From the NCBI RefSeq assembly GCF_004795055.1, contig NZ_SSBJ01000007.1:124001-188000 (forward strand): DNA of 64,000 nt, in the 5' to 3' direction. Positions 8,164 through 17,528 of this stretch are shown one piece after another. Numbering within the stretch: position 1 is the first letter of the stretch; each line of letters begins with the position of its first letter. The notes below the pieces were generated by a model. That model searched no databases, was not told where the DNA came from, and saw only the letters and a program-made list of their open reading frames with translations. Origin of the DNA: Streptomyces sp. A1136. GTDB lineage: Bacteria; Actinomycetota; Actinomycetes; Streptomycetales; Streptomycetaceae. A program made the translations under genes and the position numbers.

Positions 8164-8193
8164 TGCCTACAGATCTTGTAAGGGAGTTGGCAA
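8164..8193 (-). promoter_or_regulatory. Candidate promoter for metalloprotease cassette A
   Basis: Reading the minus strand, TTGCCA (8188-8193) and TAGGCA (8164-8169) are separated by 18 bases, a reasonable -35/-10 pair for a vegetative Streptomyces promoter, in an unusually AT-rich patch of the Tex/metalloprotease spacer. The transcript would begin near 8157 and carry a leader of about 145 bases. The boxes are degenerate, so this is tentative. Confidence 0.35.
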
Positions 8194-8257
8194 GGCGGTG
8201 CGCCCAGGTGGGGAACCTATTCGGCCAACCCGTACGTGATCACACGCACGCGCTCCG

Positions 8258-10702
8258 TCACCGCTTGCGGCGCTCCTCCTTGCCGGTGAGGCCGGCCCGG
8301 CGCAGGGCGTCCGCCATCGCGCTGTTGGCGGGTGCCGGGGCGTTGGCGCCGCTCTGGCCGCCGGCCCTGCCCTGGCCACCGCCGCTTCCGCCCTGGCCGC
8401 CCTGGCCGGCCCCGTCGCGTCGGCCGCCCTGGCCGCGCTGCTGCGGGGGCCGGCCGCCGCTCCGCCGTTCCTCGCGCTGCCTCGGGGCGCCGGAGGAACC
8501 GTCCTTCGTCGCCTCGTCGTCGATCCGCAGCGTCAGGGAGATCCGCTTGCGCGGGATGTCCACGTCCATGACCTTCACCCGGACGATGTCGCCGGGCTTG
8601 ACCACGTCGCGCGGGTCCTTGACGAAGTTCTTGGACAGGGCCGAGACGTGTGCGAGGCCGTCCTGGTGGACGCCGATGTCGATGAAGGCGCCGAAGGCGG
8701 CCACGTTGGTGACCACCCCTTCGAGGATCATGCCGGGGGTGAGGTCGCCGATCTTCTCCACGCCCTCCTTGAAGGTGGCCGTCTTGAAGGCGGGGCGCGG
8801 GTCGCGGCCCGGCTTCTCCAGCTCACGCAGGATGTCGGTGACCGTCGGCAGGCCGAAGGCCTCCGTGACGAACTGCTCCGGGCGCAGGGAGCGCAGCACG
8901 CCGCTGTTGCCGATCAGGGCAGCCACCTCGCTGCCGACCGTCTTGGCCATGCCCCGCACGACGGGGTAGGCCTCGGGGTGCACGCTGGAGGCGTCCAGCG
9001 GGTCGTCCCCGCCGCGGATGCGCAGGAAGCCGGCGCACTGCTCGTACGCCTTGGGGCCCAGTCGGGCCACGTCCTTGAGCCCCTTGCGGCTGCGGAAGGG
9101 GCCGTTGGCGTCGCGGTGGGCCACGATGTTCTCGGCGAGCCCGCCGCTGATCCCCGACACTCGCGAGAGCAGCGGTGCGGAAGCGGTGTTGACGTCGACG
9201 CCGACGCCGTTCACGCAGTCCTCGACGACCGCGTCCAGCGACCGGGAGAGCTTCACCTCGGACAGGTCGTGCTGGTACTGGCCGACCCCGATGGACTTGG
9301 GGTCGATCTTCACCAACTCGGCGAGCGGGTCCTGGAGGCGGCGGGCGATGGAGACGGCGCCGCGCAACGAGACGTCCATGCCCGGAAGTTCCTGCGAGGC
9401 GAAGGCGGAGGCCGAGTACACCGAGGCGCCCGCCTCGGAGACCATCACCTTGGTCAAGGCGAGCTCCGGGTGGCGGGAGATGAGGTCGCCGGCGAGCTTG
9501 TCCGTCTCGCGGGACGCCGTGCCGTTGCCGATCGCGACGAGTTCCACCGCGTGTTCCCTCGCCAGCCGGGCCAGCTTGGCGATGGACTCGTCCCACTTGT
9601 TGGCGGGGACGTGGGGGTAGATCACGTCGGTGGCCACGACCTTGCCGGTGGCGTCGACGACGGCCACCTTCACACCGGTGCGGAAGCCGGGGTCCAGGCC
9701 GAGCGTGGCGCGGGTACCGGCGGGGGCGGCCAGGAGCAGGTCTCGGAGGTTGGCCGCGAAGACGCGGACGGCCTCGTCCTCGGCGGCCGCGCGCAACCTG
9801 GTCCGCAGGTCGATGCCCAGGTGCACCTGGATCTTCGTGCGCCAGGCCCAGCGGACGGTGTCGGCGAGCCACTTGTCGCCGGGACGGCTCTGCCCCGAGG
9901 GGGCCGTCACGCCGAAGCGGCGGGCGATCAGGCCCTCGTACGCGGAGGGGCCGGGCGCGGCCGTCTCCGCGCGCTCGTCCGGTTCGTCGGGCTGCAGTTC
10001 CAGGGAGAGCACCTCCTCCTTCTCGCCGCGGAGCATGGCGAGGACGCGGTGGGAGGGCAGCGCGGTGAAGGGCTCGGCGAAGTCGAAGTAGTCGGCGAAC
10101 TTGGCGCCCGCCTCTTCCTTGCCCTCGCGCACCTTGGAGGCGAGCCGGCCGCGGCTCCACATCCGCTCGCGCAGTTCGCCGATCAGGTCGGCGTCCTCGG
10201 CGAACTTCTCGGTGAGGATGGCCCGGGCGCCCTCCAGGGCGGTCGCCGCGTCGGCGACGCCCTTGTCCGGGTCCACGAACGCGGCCGCGGCGGCGGTCGG
10301 TTCCACGGACGGGTCGGCCAGCAGGCCTTCCGCGAGCGGTTCGAGGCCCGCCTCGCGGGCGATCTGCGCCTTGGTGCGCCGCTTGGGCTTGAAGGGCAGG
10401 TAGATGTCCTCCAGGCGCGCCTTGGTGTCGGCCTCCCGGATGCGCGCCTCCAGCTCCGCGTCGAGCTTGCCCTGTTCGCGTACGGAGTCGAGGATCGCAG
10501 TGCGCCGGTCCTCCAGCTCGCGCAGGTAGCGCAGCCGCTCTTCCAGGGTGCGCAGCTGGGCGTCGTCGAGCATCTCGGTCGCTTCCTTGCGGTAGCGAGC
10601 GATGAACGGCACGGTGGAGCCGCCGTCGAGCAGCTCGACGGCGGCCTTGACCTGCCGTTCACGTACGCCGAGCTCCTCGGCGATCCTGCCTTCGATGGAC
10701 AT
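8258..10702 (-). CDS. tex: Tex-family RNA-binding transcription accessory protein
   Basis: 814 residues, full length for Tex. It opens with the Tex N-terminal helical domain (MSIEGRIAEELGVRERQVKA, then STVPFIARYRKE). The YqgF-like domain follows (ATLGLDPGFRTGVKVAVVDA), then helix-hairpin-helix motifs (NTASAPLLSRVSGISGGLA) and an S1 domain (GMILEGVVTNVAAFGAFIDI). The C-terminus past about residue 735 is a Gly/Gln/Arg-rich low-complexity tail ending in MADALRRAGLTGKEERRKR. Tex binds nucleic acid and is linked to transcription-elongation fitness and stress tolerance. The ATG at 10702 is preferred; a GTG two codons upstream is possible. It is flanked by an SCO6745-family gene upstream and the metalloprotease cassette downstream. 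Confidence 0.96.
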   Translation of the reverse strand: MSIEGRIAEELGVRERQVKAAVELLDGGSTVPFIARYRKEATEMLDDAQLRTLEERLRYLRELEDRRTAILDSVREQGKLDAELEARIREADTKARLEDIYLPFKPKRRTKAQIAREAGLEPLAEGLLADPSVEPTAAAAAFVDPDKGVADAATALEGARAILTEKFAEDADLIGELRERMWSRGRLASKVREGKEEAGAKFADYFDFAEPFTALPSHRVLAMLRGEKEEVLSLELQPDEPDERAETAAPGPSAYEGLIARRFGVTAPSGQSRPGDKWLADTVRWAWRTKIQVHLGIDLRTRLRAAAEDEAVRVFAANLRDLLLAAPAGTRATLGLDPGFRTGVKVAVVDATGKVVATDVIYPHVPANKWDESIAKLARLAREHAVELVAIGNGTASRETDKLAGDLISRHPELALTKVMVSEAGASVYSASAFASQELPGMDVSLRGAVSIARRLQDPLAELVKIDPKSIGVGQYQHDLSEVKLSRSLDAVVEDCVNGVGVDVNTASAPLLSRVSGISGGLAENIVAHRDANGPFRSRKGLKDVARLGPKAYEQCAGFLRIRGGDDPLDASSVHPEAYPVVRGMAKTVGSEVAALIGNSGVLRSLRPEQFVTEAFGLPTVTDILRELEKPGRDPRPAFKTATFKEGVEKIGDLTPGMILEGVVTNVAAFGAFIDIGVHQDGLAHVSALSKNFVKDPRDVVKPGDIVRVKVMDVDIPRKRISLTLRIDDEATKDGSSGAPRQREERRSGGRPPQQRGQGGRRDGAGQGGQGGSGGGQGRAGGQSGANAPAPANSAMADALRRAGLTGKEERRKR

Positions 10703-10803
10703 CGTCACTGTGCGGTCCTGCCTGCCTTCGTACGTGTGCGTGGGATGCGCGGAAGGCTGCCAATTGTGGCAGGTGGTGGTGACGGACGCCCGAAAGACCC
10801 GGC

Positions 10804-11667
10804 TCAGGCCTTGGCGAAGAGGCCCCGGGGGAAGGCCCCGGCGCCGATGGCCTTCGCGACGAGCGCGCCGCCGAGTTCCGCGAGGCGGGCCAGACCGTCC
10901 GCGCCGAGGTGCTCGTAGGGGGCGGCGTCGAGGCGGTCGGTGTCCGTCTCCAGGCGCTCCCGTACGGCGGCGCCTTCCTCGGTGAGCTCGCCGGCCTCGT
11001 CGAGGATGCCGCGCCGGCGGAGCCGTTCGGTGGCGGCGTCGAGGTCGGACTGCTCCCAGCCGCGGATCGACTTGATCCACTCGGGTGTCATGCCGCGGCC
11101 GGTGGCGGTGTGACTGAGCAGGGCCTCCACCGGGTCGAGGTCGGCGAGGAGGAGTGCGGCGAGGTGACCGTCGCCGCGGTGCTCGCGCAGCAGGGTGGTG
11201 GCGTGCCACAGCCGCAGGTGCGGCTCCTCGGGTACGGGCAGGTCGGCGTGGGCGGAGTAGAGGGTGCGGGCGTGGCGGGTGCACGCCTCGGTGGCGCGCA
11301 TCGCGAGGTCCGCGGCCTCGGCGACCTCGGGCGAGGCGATGGTCTCTTCGCCGAGGAGGCGCCGCAGGGTGCTGTCGACGGCGCGCAGCCGGGCGGCGAC
11401 CGCCTGCTCGGGCGTGGTGATCTCCCACACCGCGGGCAGGTGTTCGGCGATCAGGTCGTGGCGGTAGTTGTAGAACGCGGCGGTCACCGCACCCGCGCCG
11501 ACGGCGCCCATGGCGGCGGACCGGGAGGCGAGGTTCACGGCGGCGCGGTGGGTGACGCCGAGGGCGGCGTACTCCTTGCCGAGGTCCGGCGAGAAGTAGA
11601 CGGTGGCGTGCAGCGGGTTGATGGCTGCATGCCAACAGCGACGGGCGGCGCGCGGGGGAAGAGTCAT
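10804..11667 (-). CDS. SCO6745-family protein
   Basis: 287 residues. The conserved opening RRCWHAAINPLHATVYFSPD and HRAAVNLASRSAAMGAVGAG, then VTAAFYNYRHDLI, match my recollection of the SCO6745 family, a Streptomyces/actinobacterial group of unknown function. The C-terminal part (IKSIRGWEQSDLDAATERLR, then GELTEEGAAVRERLETDTDRL) looks like a winged-helix of the MarR kind used for small-molecule-dependent proteins. No catalytic motif or membrane segment was found. It is divergent from the secreted peptidase gene with a 294-base spacer that shows no clear structure. The function is unassigned. Confidence 0.75.
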   Translation of the reverse strand: MTLPPRAARRCWHAAINPLHATVYFSPDLGKEYAALGVTHRAAVNLASRSAAMGAVGAGAVTAAFYNYRHDLIAEHLPAVWEITTPEQAVAARLRAVDSTLRRLLGEETIASPEVAEAADLAMRATEACTRHARTLYSAHADLPVPEEPHLRLWHATTLLREHRGDGHLAALLLADLDPVEALLSHTATGRGMTPEWIKSIRGWEQSDLDAATERLRRRGILDEAGELTEEGAAVRERLETDTDRLDAAPYEHLGADGLARLAELGGALVAKAIGAGAFPRGLFAKA

Positions 11668-11961
11668 ACCGCGCAGATTAGCGACTGCTTAGTATGCGGA
11701 CCAGACCGCGCTCGCGCCCATGTCATGTCCGGCCGGCGCATGGCGTCCCCGGGTCGCGCGGACCCGCCATATCCGGCCGAACTTCTGACCGCCCGGCGCC
11801 CGGACCCGGCTGTTCGCGGCGCTGCGCCGCGCCCTGTGACGGCCGAATGGCGATCATGTGACAGCAGGCGCCATGGACATGACGCGGGCCGTCACGCGTG
11901 AATACGGTCGCACCACGCATCCGCGAAACGGAACTGTCTCCCCTACCCCTTGGAGCTCTTC

Positions 11962-13485
11962 GTGCACCGCAAAGTCATCGCCCCGAGCGTGCTCGCCGCC
12001 TCCCTGCTGCTGGTGATCCCGGCATCGGCGGCCAGTGCCGTCCAGGGCGCCCCGGGCCTGGGCGACTCCTACTACCCGACCAGCGGCAACGGCGGATACG
12101 ACGTCTCGCACTACGACCTGCGGCTGAAGTACGAGCCGAAGACGGACCTGCTGGAAGGCACCGCCACCCTTCTGACCACCGCCACGCAGGACCTGTCCCG
12201 CTTCAACCTGGACTTCGGCCTCAAGGTCAGCGAGGTCCGCGTCAACGGCGCCAAGGCGAAGTTCGCCACCTCCGGGGTGCACGAGTTGGAAGTGACCCCG
12301 GCCCAGACGCTGGAGAAGGGCAAGCAGGCCTCGGTCGTCGTCAAGTACGCGGGCAAGCCCTCCGAGTTCAAGGTGGACGGCTGGTCGGCCTGGCAGCGCA
12401 CCCCGGACGGCGGCGTCGCGGCGCAGGAGCCCGACTCGGCCGTCTGGTGGTTCCCGAGCAACGACCACCCGCTCGACAAGGCCACCTTCGACATCTCGAT
12501 CAACGTCCCCGACGGTACCCAGGCGATCAGCAACGGCGTTCTCCAGTCGCAGAGTTCGAAGCTCGGCTGGACCCGCTACAACTGGCGGTCCAACAAGCCG
12601 CAGGCCACCTACCTCGCCACCCTCGCCATCGGCAAGTTCGACATCACCACCGGCAAGACGGCGAGCGGGCTGCCGATCCTCAACGCGTACAGCAAGGACC
12701 TGGGCGACAACGCCGGCGCGGCGCGCGCGAGCGTGGAGCGGACCGGCGAGGTCGCGGAGTGGCTGGAGAGCGTCTTCGGTCCGTATCCCTTCAACGCGCT
12801 GGGCGGATACGTGCCGAACGTGCCGTCCGGCTTCGCCTTGGAGACCCAGAGCCGGCCGTTCTACAGTCCGCGCCAGTTCTCCAACGGCGCGAACGTGTCG
12901 GTGATCGTCCACGAGCTGGCGCACCAGTGGTACGGCGACAGCGTGTCCGTCGACAACTGGAAGGACATCTGGATCAACGAGGGGTTCGCGCGCTACAGCC
13001 AGTGGCTGTGGTCGGAGAAGGAGGGCGAGGGCACGGCGCAGGAACTCGCCGACTGGACGTACCGGTCGTACGCGACGGAGGACCCGTTCTGGCAGGTCAA
13101 GCCGGGTGACCCGGGTGCGGACAACCAGTTCCACGGCGCCGTCTACGACCGGGGCGCGATCGCCATCCAGGCGCTGCGCAACGAGGTCGGCGACGAGAAG
13201 TTCTTCACGATCCTCAAGGGTTGGCCGACGGAGCACGCCTACGGCAACGCCAAGGTCGGGGACTTCGTCCGGTACGCGGAGAAGGTCTCCGGCAAGCCGC
13301 TGGGCCAACTCTTCGAGACCTGGCTCTACACCCCGGGCAAGCCGGCCTTCGGCCCGCCGGCCGACGGCCGGTCCCCGGTCGCGCGCTCCTCGAAGGCCCC
13401 CGCCGCCGAGCCGGTGGAGCCGAAGTCCTGGAAGAAGATCGCCGAGACGAACTCGATCCACACGAACTCGATCCACGGGCACTGA
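11962..13485 (+). CDS. Secreted M1-family (aminopeptidase N-like) zinc metallopeptidase
   Basis: 507 residues from the GTG at 11962, with GGAG six bases upstream. A classical signal peptide is present: basic MHRK, a hydrophobic core LAASLLLVIPASA and cleavage around ASA-AS. The mature part has the M1 beta-domain and the catalytic zinc motif HELAHQW at residues 317-323 with the distal zinc-ligand glutamate in WINEGFARY (about 340), so the enzyme should be active outside the cell. It lacks the canonical GAMEN exopeptidase motif (GFALETQSRP occupies the place), so peptide-end specificity is uncertain. The C-terminus is odd: after a Pro/Ala linker it ends TNSIHTNSIHGH, a duplicated short element. 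It is monocistronic. Confidence 0.92.
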   Translation: MHRKVIAPSVLAASLLLVIPASAASAVQGAPGLGDSYYPTSGNGGYDVSHYDLRLKYEPKTDLLEGTATLLTTATQDLSRFNLDFGLKVSEVRVNGAKAKFATSGVHELEVTPAQTLEKGKQASVVVKYAGKPSEFKVDGWSAWQRTPDGGVAAQEPDSAVWWFPSNDHPLDKATFDISINVPDGTQAISNGVLQSQSSKLGWTRYNWRSNKPQATYLATLAIGKFDITTGKTASGLPILNAYSKDLGDNAGAARASVERTGEVAEWLESVFGPYPFNALGGYVPNVPSGFALETQSRPFYSPRQFSNGANVSVIVHELAHQWYGDSVSVDNWKDIWINEGFARYSQWLWSEKEGEGTAQELADWTYRSYATEDPFWQVKPGDPGADNQFHGAVYDRGAIAIQALRNEVGDEKFFTILKGWPTEHAYGNAKVGDFVRYAEKVSGKPLGQLFETWLYTPGKPAFGPPADGRSPVARSSKAPAAEPVEPKSWKKIAETNSIHTNSIHGH

Positions 13486-13574
13486 CGGCCTCTGCCCACG
13501 ACCCGACGCCCGGCCGACGGCGGGTGCCCCGGCACTCGCCTCCCCACCGCCGGAGCCCCGCGCGCCGTCGCCCC

Positions 13575-14462
13575 TCAGCGGGCGGCGGCGCGCCGGCGTG
13601 CCCGCGCCGCGCGGGCGACGGGCAGGTAGCGCAGCCGCTCGGGCAGCAGCGGCACGAGAACCCGCACGACCGCGCTGAACCGCCGCAGCCGGCGCTCCTG
13701 GGCGGGGCTCCACTCCAATCCGATGGCCGCGCGCGCGTCGGGCGGCATGTAGCCGACCGTGACGAACGCCCGCAGCCGCAGGAACGCGGACCGCAGCACC
13801 GGCCAGGTGAGCCGCAGCAGCAGGCGCACCGGCGGGGACCCGCCCCCGGGGCGGGGCAGCGCCACATCGGTGGCGACCAGTTCGCGGGCGACCGCGGTGG
13901 GCTCGATCTCCTCGGCCAGCATCCGGCGGTAGTAGACCCAGTACTCCTCGATGGTCTGCGGCATGTCCCGGTCGTGGATGCCGAGGACCCGGCCGACCTG
14001 GAGCCATTCCCGGTACAGCTGCCGTTCCTGGGCGGGGGTGAAGCGGCGCAGCAGGTACCGGCCGGCGTACAGGTAGACCGGGAAGCCGGTGGCGTGCACC
14101 CAGGCGTAGCAGGTGGGGTCCAGGGAGTGGTAGCGGCGCCCTCGGGTGTCGGTGCCCTGGATCTCCTTGTGCAGGCGGCGTACCCGGCGGCCCTCCTCGG
14201 CCGCCTCCCGACCGCCGTAGACCCACAGCTGGACGGAGCGCAGCGAGCGCTCGCCGCGCCCCCAGGGGTCGGTGCGGAAGACGGAGTGCTCGTCGACGCC
14301 GGCGCCGATCGCGGGGTGGGCCACCTGCATGGTGAAGGCGGCGGGGAGCATCAGCAGGGCGCGGACGTCCCCGGCGATGGTCCACAGCACACCGCCGGGC
14401 GGGGGCGGCTCGGGCTCGCGGCGGTGGGCGAGCGGCCCGGCGGCGGGCTCCGTGTTGCTCAT
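13575..14462 (-). CDS. Oxygenase MpaB family protein (DUF2236, rubber-oxygenase-like)
   Basis: 295 residues. The DUF2236/MpaB pattern is visible: LWTIAGDVRALLMLPAAFTM with QVAHPAIGAGVDEHS, DPTCYAWVHATGFPVYLYA, RQLYREWLQVGRVLGI and MPQTIEEYWVYYRRM. The histidines and Arg-rich segments correspond to the heme-binding helical bundle of latex-clearing-type oxygenases, but the reaction of most family members is unknown. It ends in a short Arg/Ala-rich tail. It is convergent with the M1 peptidase and divergent from the sphingomyelinase gene. Confidence 0.85.
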   Translation of the reverse strand: MSNTEPAAGPLAHRREPEPPPPGGVLWTIAGDVRALLMLPAAFTMQVAHPAIGAGVDEHSVFRTDPWGRGERSLRSVQLWVYGGREAAEEGRRVRRLHKEIQGTDTRGRRYHSLDPTCYAWVHATGFPVYLYAGRYLLRRFTPAQERQLYREWLQVGRVLGIHDRDMPQTIEEYWVYYRRMLAEEIEPTAVARELVATDVALPRPGGGSPPVRLLLRLTWPVLRSAFLRLRAFVTVGYMPPDARAAIGLEWSPAQERRLRRFSAVVRVLVPLLPERLRYLPVARAARARRRAAAR

Positions 14463-14590
14463 GGTCCAAGTATGCGAGTCCAGACGGCCGTGCTGCGGAC
14501 AGAAAGTCGCCGCACGGGTGTTACCCAGAGGTAACCGCGGCTGCTTGGATGACGGCGTCGATCGTCCCCCGCAGGAATGACGGAGCCCCC

Positions 14591-15580
14591 ATGACGCACA
14601 GTTCGAACCGCCGAGGACGCGCCGCCGCCACCGCCGTCGCGGCGCTCGCCGCCGCCGCGCTGACGCTCACCACCGCCCCGGCCGCCACGGCCGCGCAGAG
14701 CGCCGACGCTCCGCGCCTGCGCGTCCTGACGTACAACACGTTCCTGATGTCCACGAACCTCTACCCCAACTGGGGTCAGGGGTACCGGGCTTCGGCCATC
14801 CCCAAGGCGCCCTTCTTCCAGGGGCAGGACGTGGTGGTGCTCCAGGAGGCCTTCGACAACAGTGCCTCCGACGCCCTGAAGTCCAACGCCTCGGCCCAGT
14901 ACCCCTACCAGACGCCGGTCGTCGGTCGCTCCAAGAGCGGCTGGGACGCCACGGGCGGCTCGTTCTCCTCCACCACCCCGGAGGACGGCGGGGTCACGGT
15001 CCTGAGCAAGTGGCCGATCCTCCGCAAGGAGCAGGTGATCTACAAGGACGCCTGCGGCTCGGACTGGTGGTCCAACAAGGGCTTCGCGTACGTGGTGCTG
15101 AACGTGAACGGCACCAAGGTGCACGTGGTCGGCACCCACGCCCAGTCCACCGACTCCGGCTGCGGCACGGGAGAGGCCGCGGACATGCGCGCCCGCCAGT
15201 TCCGCGCGATCGACGCCTTCCTGGACGCCAAGAACATCCCGGCCGACGAAGAGGTCATCGTGGCGGGTGACATGAACGTCGACTCGCGCAGCGCGGAGTA
15301 CGGCTCCATGCTGGTCGACGCCGACCTGGCCGCCGCCGACTCCCGTACGGGGCACCCCTACTCCTTCGACACCGCACTCAACTCCATCGCGCACTACCGC
15401 TACCCGACGGACCCGCGCGAGGACCTGGACTACGTCCTCTACCGCAAGGGCAACGCCCGCCCCGCGGCCTGGGAGAACACGGTGGTCAAGGAGGAGAGCG
15501 CCCCCTGGACGGTCTCCGGTTGGGGCTCTTCCTACACGTACACCAACCTCTCGGACCACTACCCGCTGATCGGCCACTGA
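14591..15580 (+). CDS. Secreted sphingomyelinase-like phosphodiesterase (endonuclease/exonuclease/phosphatase fold)
   Basis: 329 residues from the ATG at 14591, which has GGAG just upstream; an in-frame ATG at 14549 is less likely. A secretion signal runs from MTHSSNRRGR through AALAAAALTLTTAPAATAAQ. The mature enzyme has the DNase I-like metal-phosphoesterase motifs: RVLTYNTFLM, VVVLQEAFD (metal-binding Glu), VVGTHAQS, VAGDMNVDS and the terminal SDHYPLIGH with the catalytic Asp-His. The pattern FLMSTNLYPNWGQGYRA matches bacterial neutral sphingomyelinases C. The substrate preference (sphingomyelin or another phospholipid) is inferred. It is followed by a strong bidirectional terminator. Confidence 0.88.
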   Translation: MTHSSNRRGRAAATAVAALAAAALTLTTAPAATAAQSADAPRLRVLTYNTFLMSTNLYPNWGQGYRASAIPKAPFFQGQDVVVLQEAFDNSASDALKSNASAQYPYQTPVVGRSKSGWDATGGSFSSTTPEDGGVTVLSKWPILRKEQVIYKDACGSDWWSNKGFAYVVLNVNGTKVHVVGTHAQSTDSGCGTGEAADMRARQFRAIDAFLDAKNIPADEEVIVAGDMNVDSRSAEYGSMLVDADLAAADSRTGHPYSFDTALNSIAHYRYPTDPREDLDYVLYRKGNARPAAWENTVVKEESAPWTVSGWGSSYTYTNLSDHYPLIGH

Positions 15581-15585
15581 CCCGG

Positions 15586-15618
15586 CGCGGGGACCCGCCC
15601 GATCGGCGGGCCCCCGCG
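15586..15618. terminator. Bidirectional terminator hairpin between convergent genes
   Basis: Nested perfect arms CGCGGGG/CCCCGCG (15586-15592 and 15612-15618) and CCCGCC/GGCGGG close on a five-base loop. It lies between the stop of the phosphodiesterase gene and the stop of the convergent acyl-CoA ligase. There is no T-tract, as is usual in streptomycetes. Confidence 0.7.
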
Positions 15619-15625
15619 CGGCGCG

Positions 15626-17443
15626 CTACGCCTCGTACAGTCCCTCGATCAGGTCCGCGTACTTCTCCCGGACGACCCTGCGGCGCAGTTTCAGGGACGG
15701 TGTGAGCTCGCCCGACCGCGGGCCCCACTCCTCGCTCAGCAGCCGGTACCTCTTGATCCGCTCGGTGCGGTTGAGCCGGGCGTTGGCGGCCTCCACCGCG
15801 CGGGCCACCTCCGCCCGGACCTCCGGGTGCCGGACCAGCTCGTCGGGCGAGGCGGCCTCGATGCCGCGGGCCGCCGCCCAGGCGGGGGCCACCTCCGGAT
15901 CCAGGACGAGCAGGGCGACGAGATAGGAGCGGCCGTCGCCGTGGACGAGGGCCTGGCCGATCAGCGGGTGTTCCTTGACCGTGTTCTCCACCAGGGCGGG
16001 CGAGACGTTCTTGCCGTTCGAGGTGACGATCAGCTCCTTCTTGCGGTCGGTCAGCCAGAGGAAGCCGTCCTCGTCGAGCCGGCCGATGTCCCCGGTGGGG
16101 AACCAACCCCGCGCGTCGCTCGCGGACTCCACGGAGCCGTCGGGCCGCAGATAGCCGCCGAAGACGGTCGCGCCGCGGGTGAGGATCTCCCCGTCGCCGG
16201 CGATCGCGAGCTCGACACCCTCGATGGGACGGCCCACCGAACCCAGCCGGAAGCCGTCCGGGCTGTTGACCGTGCAGACCCCGGACGTCTCGGTCAGCCC
16301 CCAGGCGTCCATGATCGTGATGCCCCAGCCGGCCCAGAACCGCACCACGTCGATAGGCATCGGCGCGGTGGCACTGGCCGTCCAGACCAGCCGGTCCATC
16401 CCGGCCCGGCCCAGCAGCGGGTCCAGCACCCGCTCCTTGGCCCGGGCGTAGGAGGCTTCGAGGGGGGCCGGCACCGGCTCGCCGCGCTCCCGGTGCCCGG
16501 CCACGGCGCGGGCCACGTCGTTGGCCTGCTCGATGGCGGCCCGCTGCTCCTCGGGCAGCCCCGCGAGGACGGCCCGTACCGCCGCCGCCAGCTTCTCCCA
16601 GACCCGGGGCACGCCGAAGAACTGGACGGGGCGCAGCTCGCGGACGGCGTGCGCGACGGCGGCGGGGTCGGCGACGAGCCGCACGTGCGCGGCCCGCAGC
16701 AGCGGCAGGTAGATCCCGAGGATGCGCTCCGCGATGTGCGCGAAGGGCAGGTAGCAGATGTGCTCGGCGTGCTCGGGCAGGTCGGTGCGCCGGTCGAGGC
16801 GGACCGCCTGGAGCATGATGTTGCGGTGGGTGAGCCGTACGCCCTTGGGGTCGCCGGTGGTACCCGAGGTGTAGACGACGGTCAGCGGGTCCTCGGGCAG
16901 CGTCTCGCGCCAGGCCTTCTCGAAGGCCTCGGCGTGCCGCGGCGGGAGGTCGGCCGCGCGCAGGGAGCCGTAGGCGCGGTGCGGGCCGGCGTCGGCCTCC
17001 TCGACGACGACGAGGCGTTCCAGTGCCACACCGGGATCGTCCAGCAGCGGCTCCCACCGGGGGAGCTCGCCGGCGCCCTCGACGACGGCGAGCCGGGCCC
17101 TGCTGTGGCGGGCGATGTGGGCGACCTGCTCGGGGGCGGAGGTTCCGTACACGGTGACGGGGACGGCGCCGAGGTGGACGAGGGCGAGGTCGCTGAGCCA
17201 GTGCTCGGGGCGGTTGCCCATCATCAGCAGCACGTGTTCGCCGCGCTCGACGCCGAGGGCCGCGTAGCCGGAGGCGAGGGCGGCGACCTCCCGGCGCACC
17301 TCGCGCCAGCCCAGGGTCCTCCAGCCGGCGCCCTCGCGCCAGGAGAGCGCGGGCAGGTCCCCGTGCTCCAGGGCGTTGCGGGCGAGCAGGGCGGGGAGGG
17401 TGAGCTCCTCGGGCGGTGCGGGCAGGGGGAGTGTCGTGGTCAT
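15626..17443 (-). CDS. Long-chain fatty acid--CoA ligase (AMP-dependent synthetase)
   Basis: 605 residues. Adenylation motifs are intact: VVYTSGTTGDPKGVRLTHRN (P-loop-like A3), then GLTETSG, GEILTRGATVFGGYLR, FPTGDIGRLDEDGFL and DRKKELIVTSNGKNVSP (A8, with the catalytic loop). This long-chain FadD15-like layout activates fatty acids to acyl-CoA via acyl-adenylate in the cytosol. It is divergent from a MerR-family regulator with an 85-base spacer containing a dyad, so that regulator probably controls it. The start is ATG at 17443. Confidence 0.93.
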   Translation of the reverse strand: MTTTLPLPAPPEELTLPALLARNALEHGDLPALSWREGAGWRTLGWREVRREVAALASGYAALGVERGEHVLLMMGNRPEHWLSDLALVHLGAVPVTVYGTSAPEQVAHIARHSRARLAVVEGAGELPRWEPLLDDPGVALERLVVVEEADAGPHRAYGSLRAADLPPRHAEAFEKAWRETLPEDPLTVVYTSGTTGDPKGVRLTHRNIMLQAVRLDRRTDLPEHAEHICYLPFAHIAERILGIYLPLLRAAHVRLVADPAAVAHAVRELRPVQFFGVPRVWEKLAAAVRAVLAGLPEEQRAAIEQANDVARAVAGHRERGEPVPAPLEASYARAKERVLDPLLGRAGMDRLVWTASATAPMPIDVVRFWAGWGITIMDAWGLTETSGVCTVNSPDGFRLGSVGRPIEGVELAIAGDGEILTRGATVFGGYLRPDGSVESASDARGWFPTGDIGRLDEDGFLWLTDRKKELIVTSNGKNVSPALVENTVKEHPLIGQALVHGDGRSYLVALLVLDPEVAPAWAAARGIEAASPDELVRHPEVRAEVARAVEAANARLNRTERIKRYRLLSEEWGPRSGELTPSLKLRRRVVREKYADLIEGLYEA

Positions 17444-17477
17444 GGGCAGCTCCTGGCCGTTTCACATCGTTGGTGCG

Positions 17478-17490
17478 ACAGCAATACTGT
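17478..17490. promoter_or_regulatory. Candidate MerR operator dyad
   Basis: The perfect inverted repeat ACAG-CAATA-CTGT sits in the short spacer between the ligase and MerR-regulator start codons. Flanking GTT...AAC triplets extend the symmetry, as in many MerR operators that lie across a 19-20 bp promoter spacer. Assignment to this regulator is an inference from position and symmetry. Confidence 0.4.
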
Positions 17491-17528
17491 TGAACCCAAG
17501 CTGTGGAGCAGAGAGCGAGGCGCAGACG

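Noticed and set aside
8085..8969. Plus-strand open frame overlapping the metalloprotease promoter and Tex end
   Set aside because: It runs antisense to the Tex C-terminus; apart from the first 40 residues it has Pro/Arg low complexity and no recognisable family.
8258..11635. Single 1125-residue frame extending upstream of Tex
   Set aside because: Family homology starts at the ATG at 10702; the upstream portion is out-of-frame shadow of the SCO6745-family gene.
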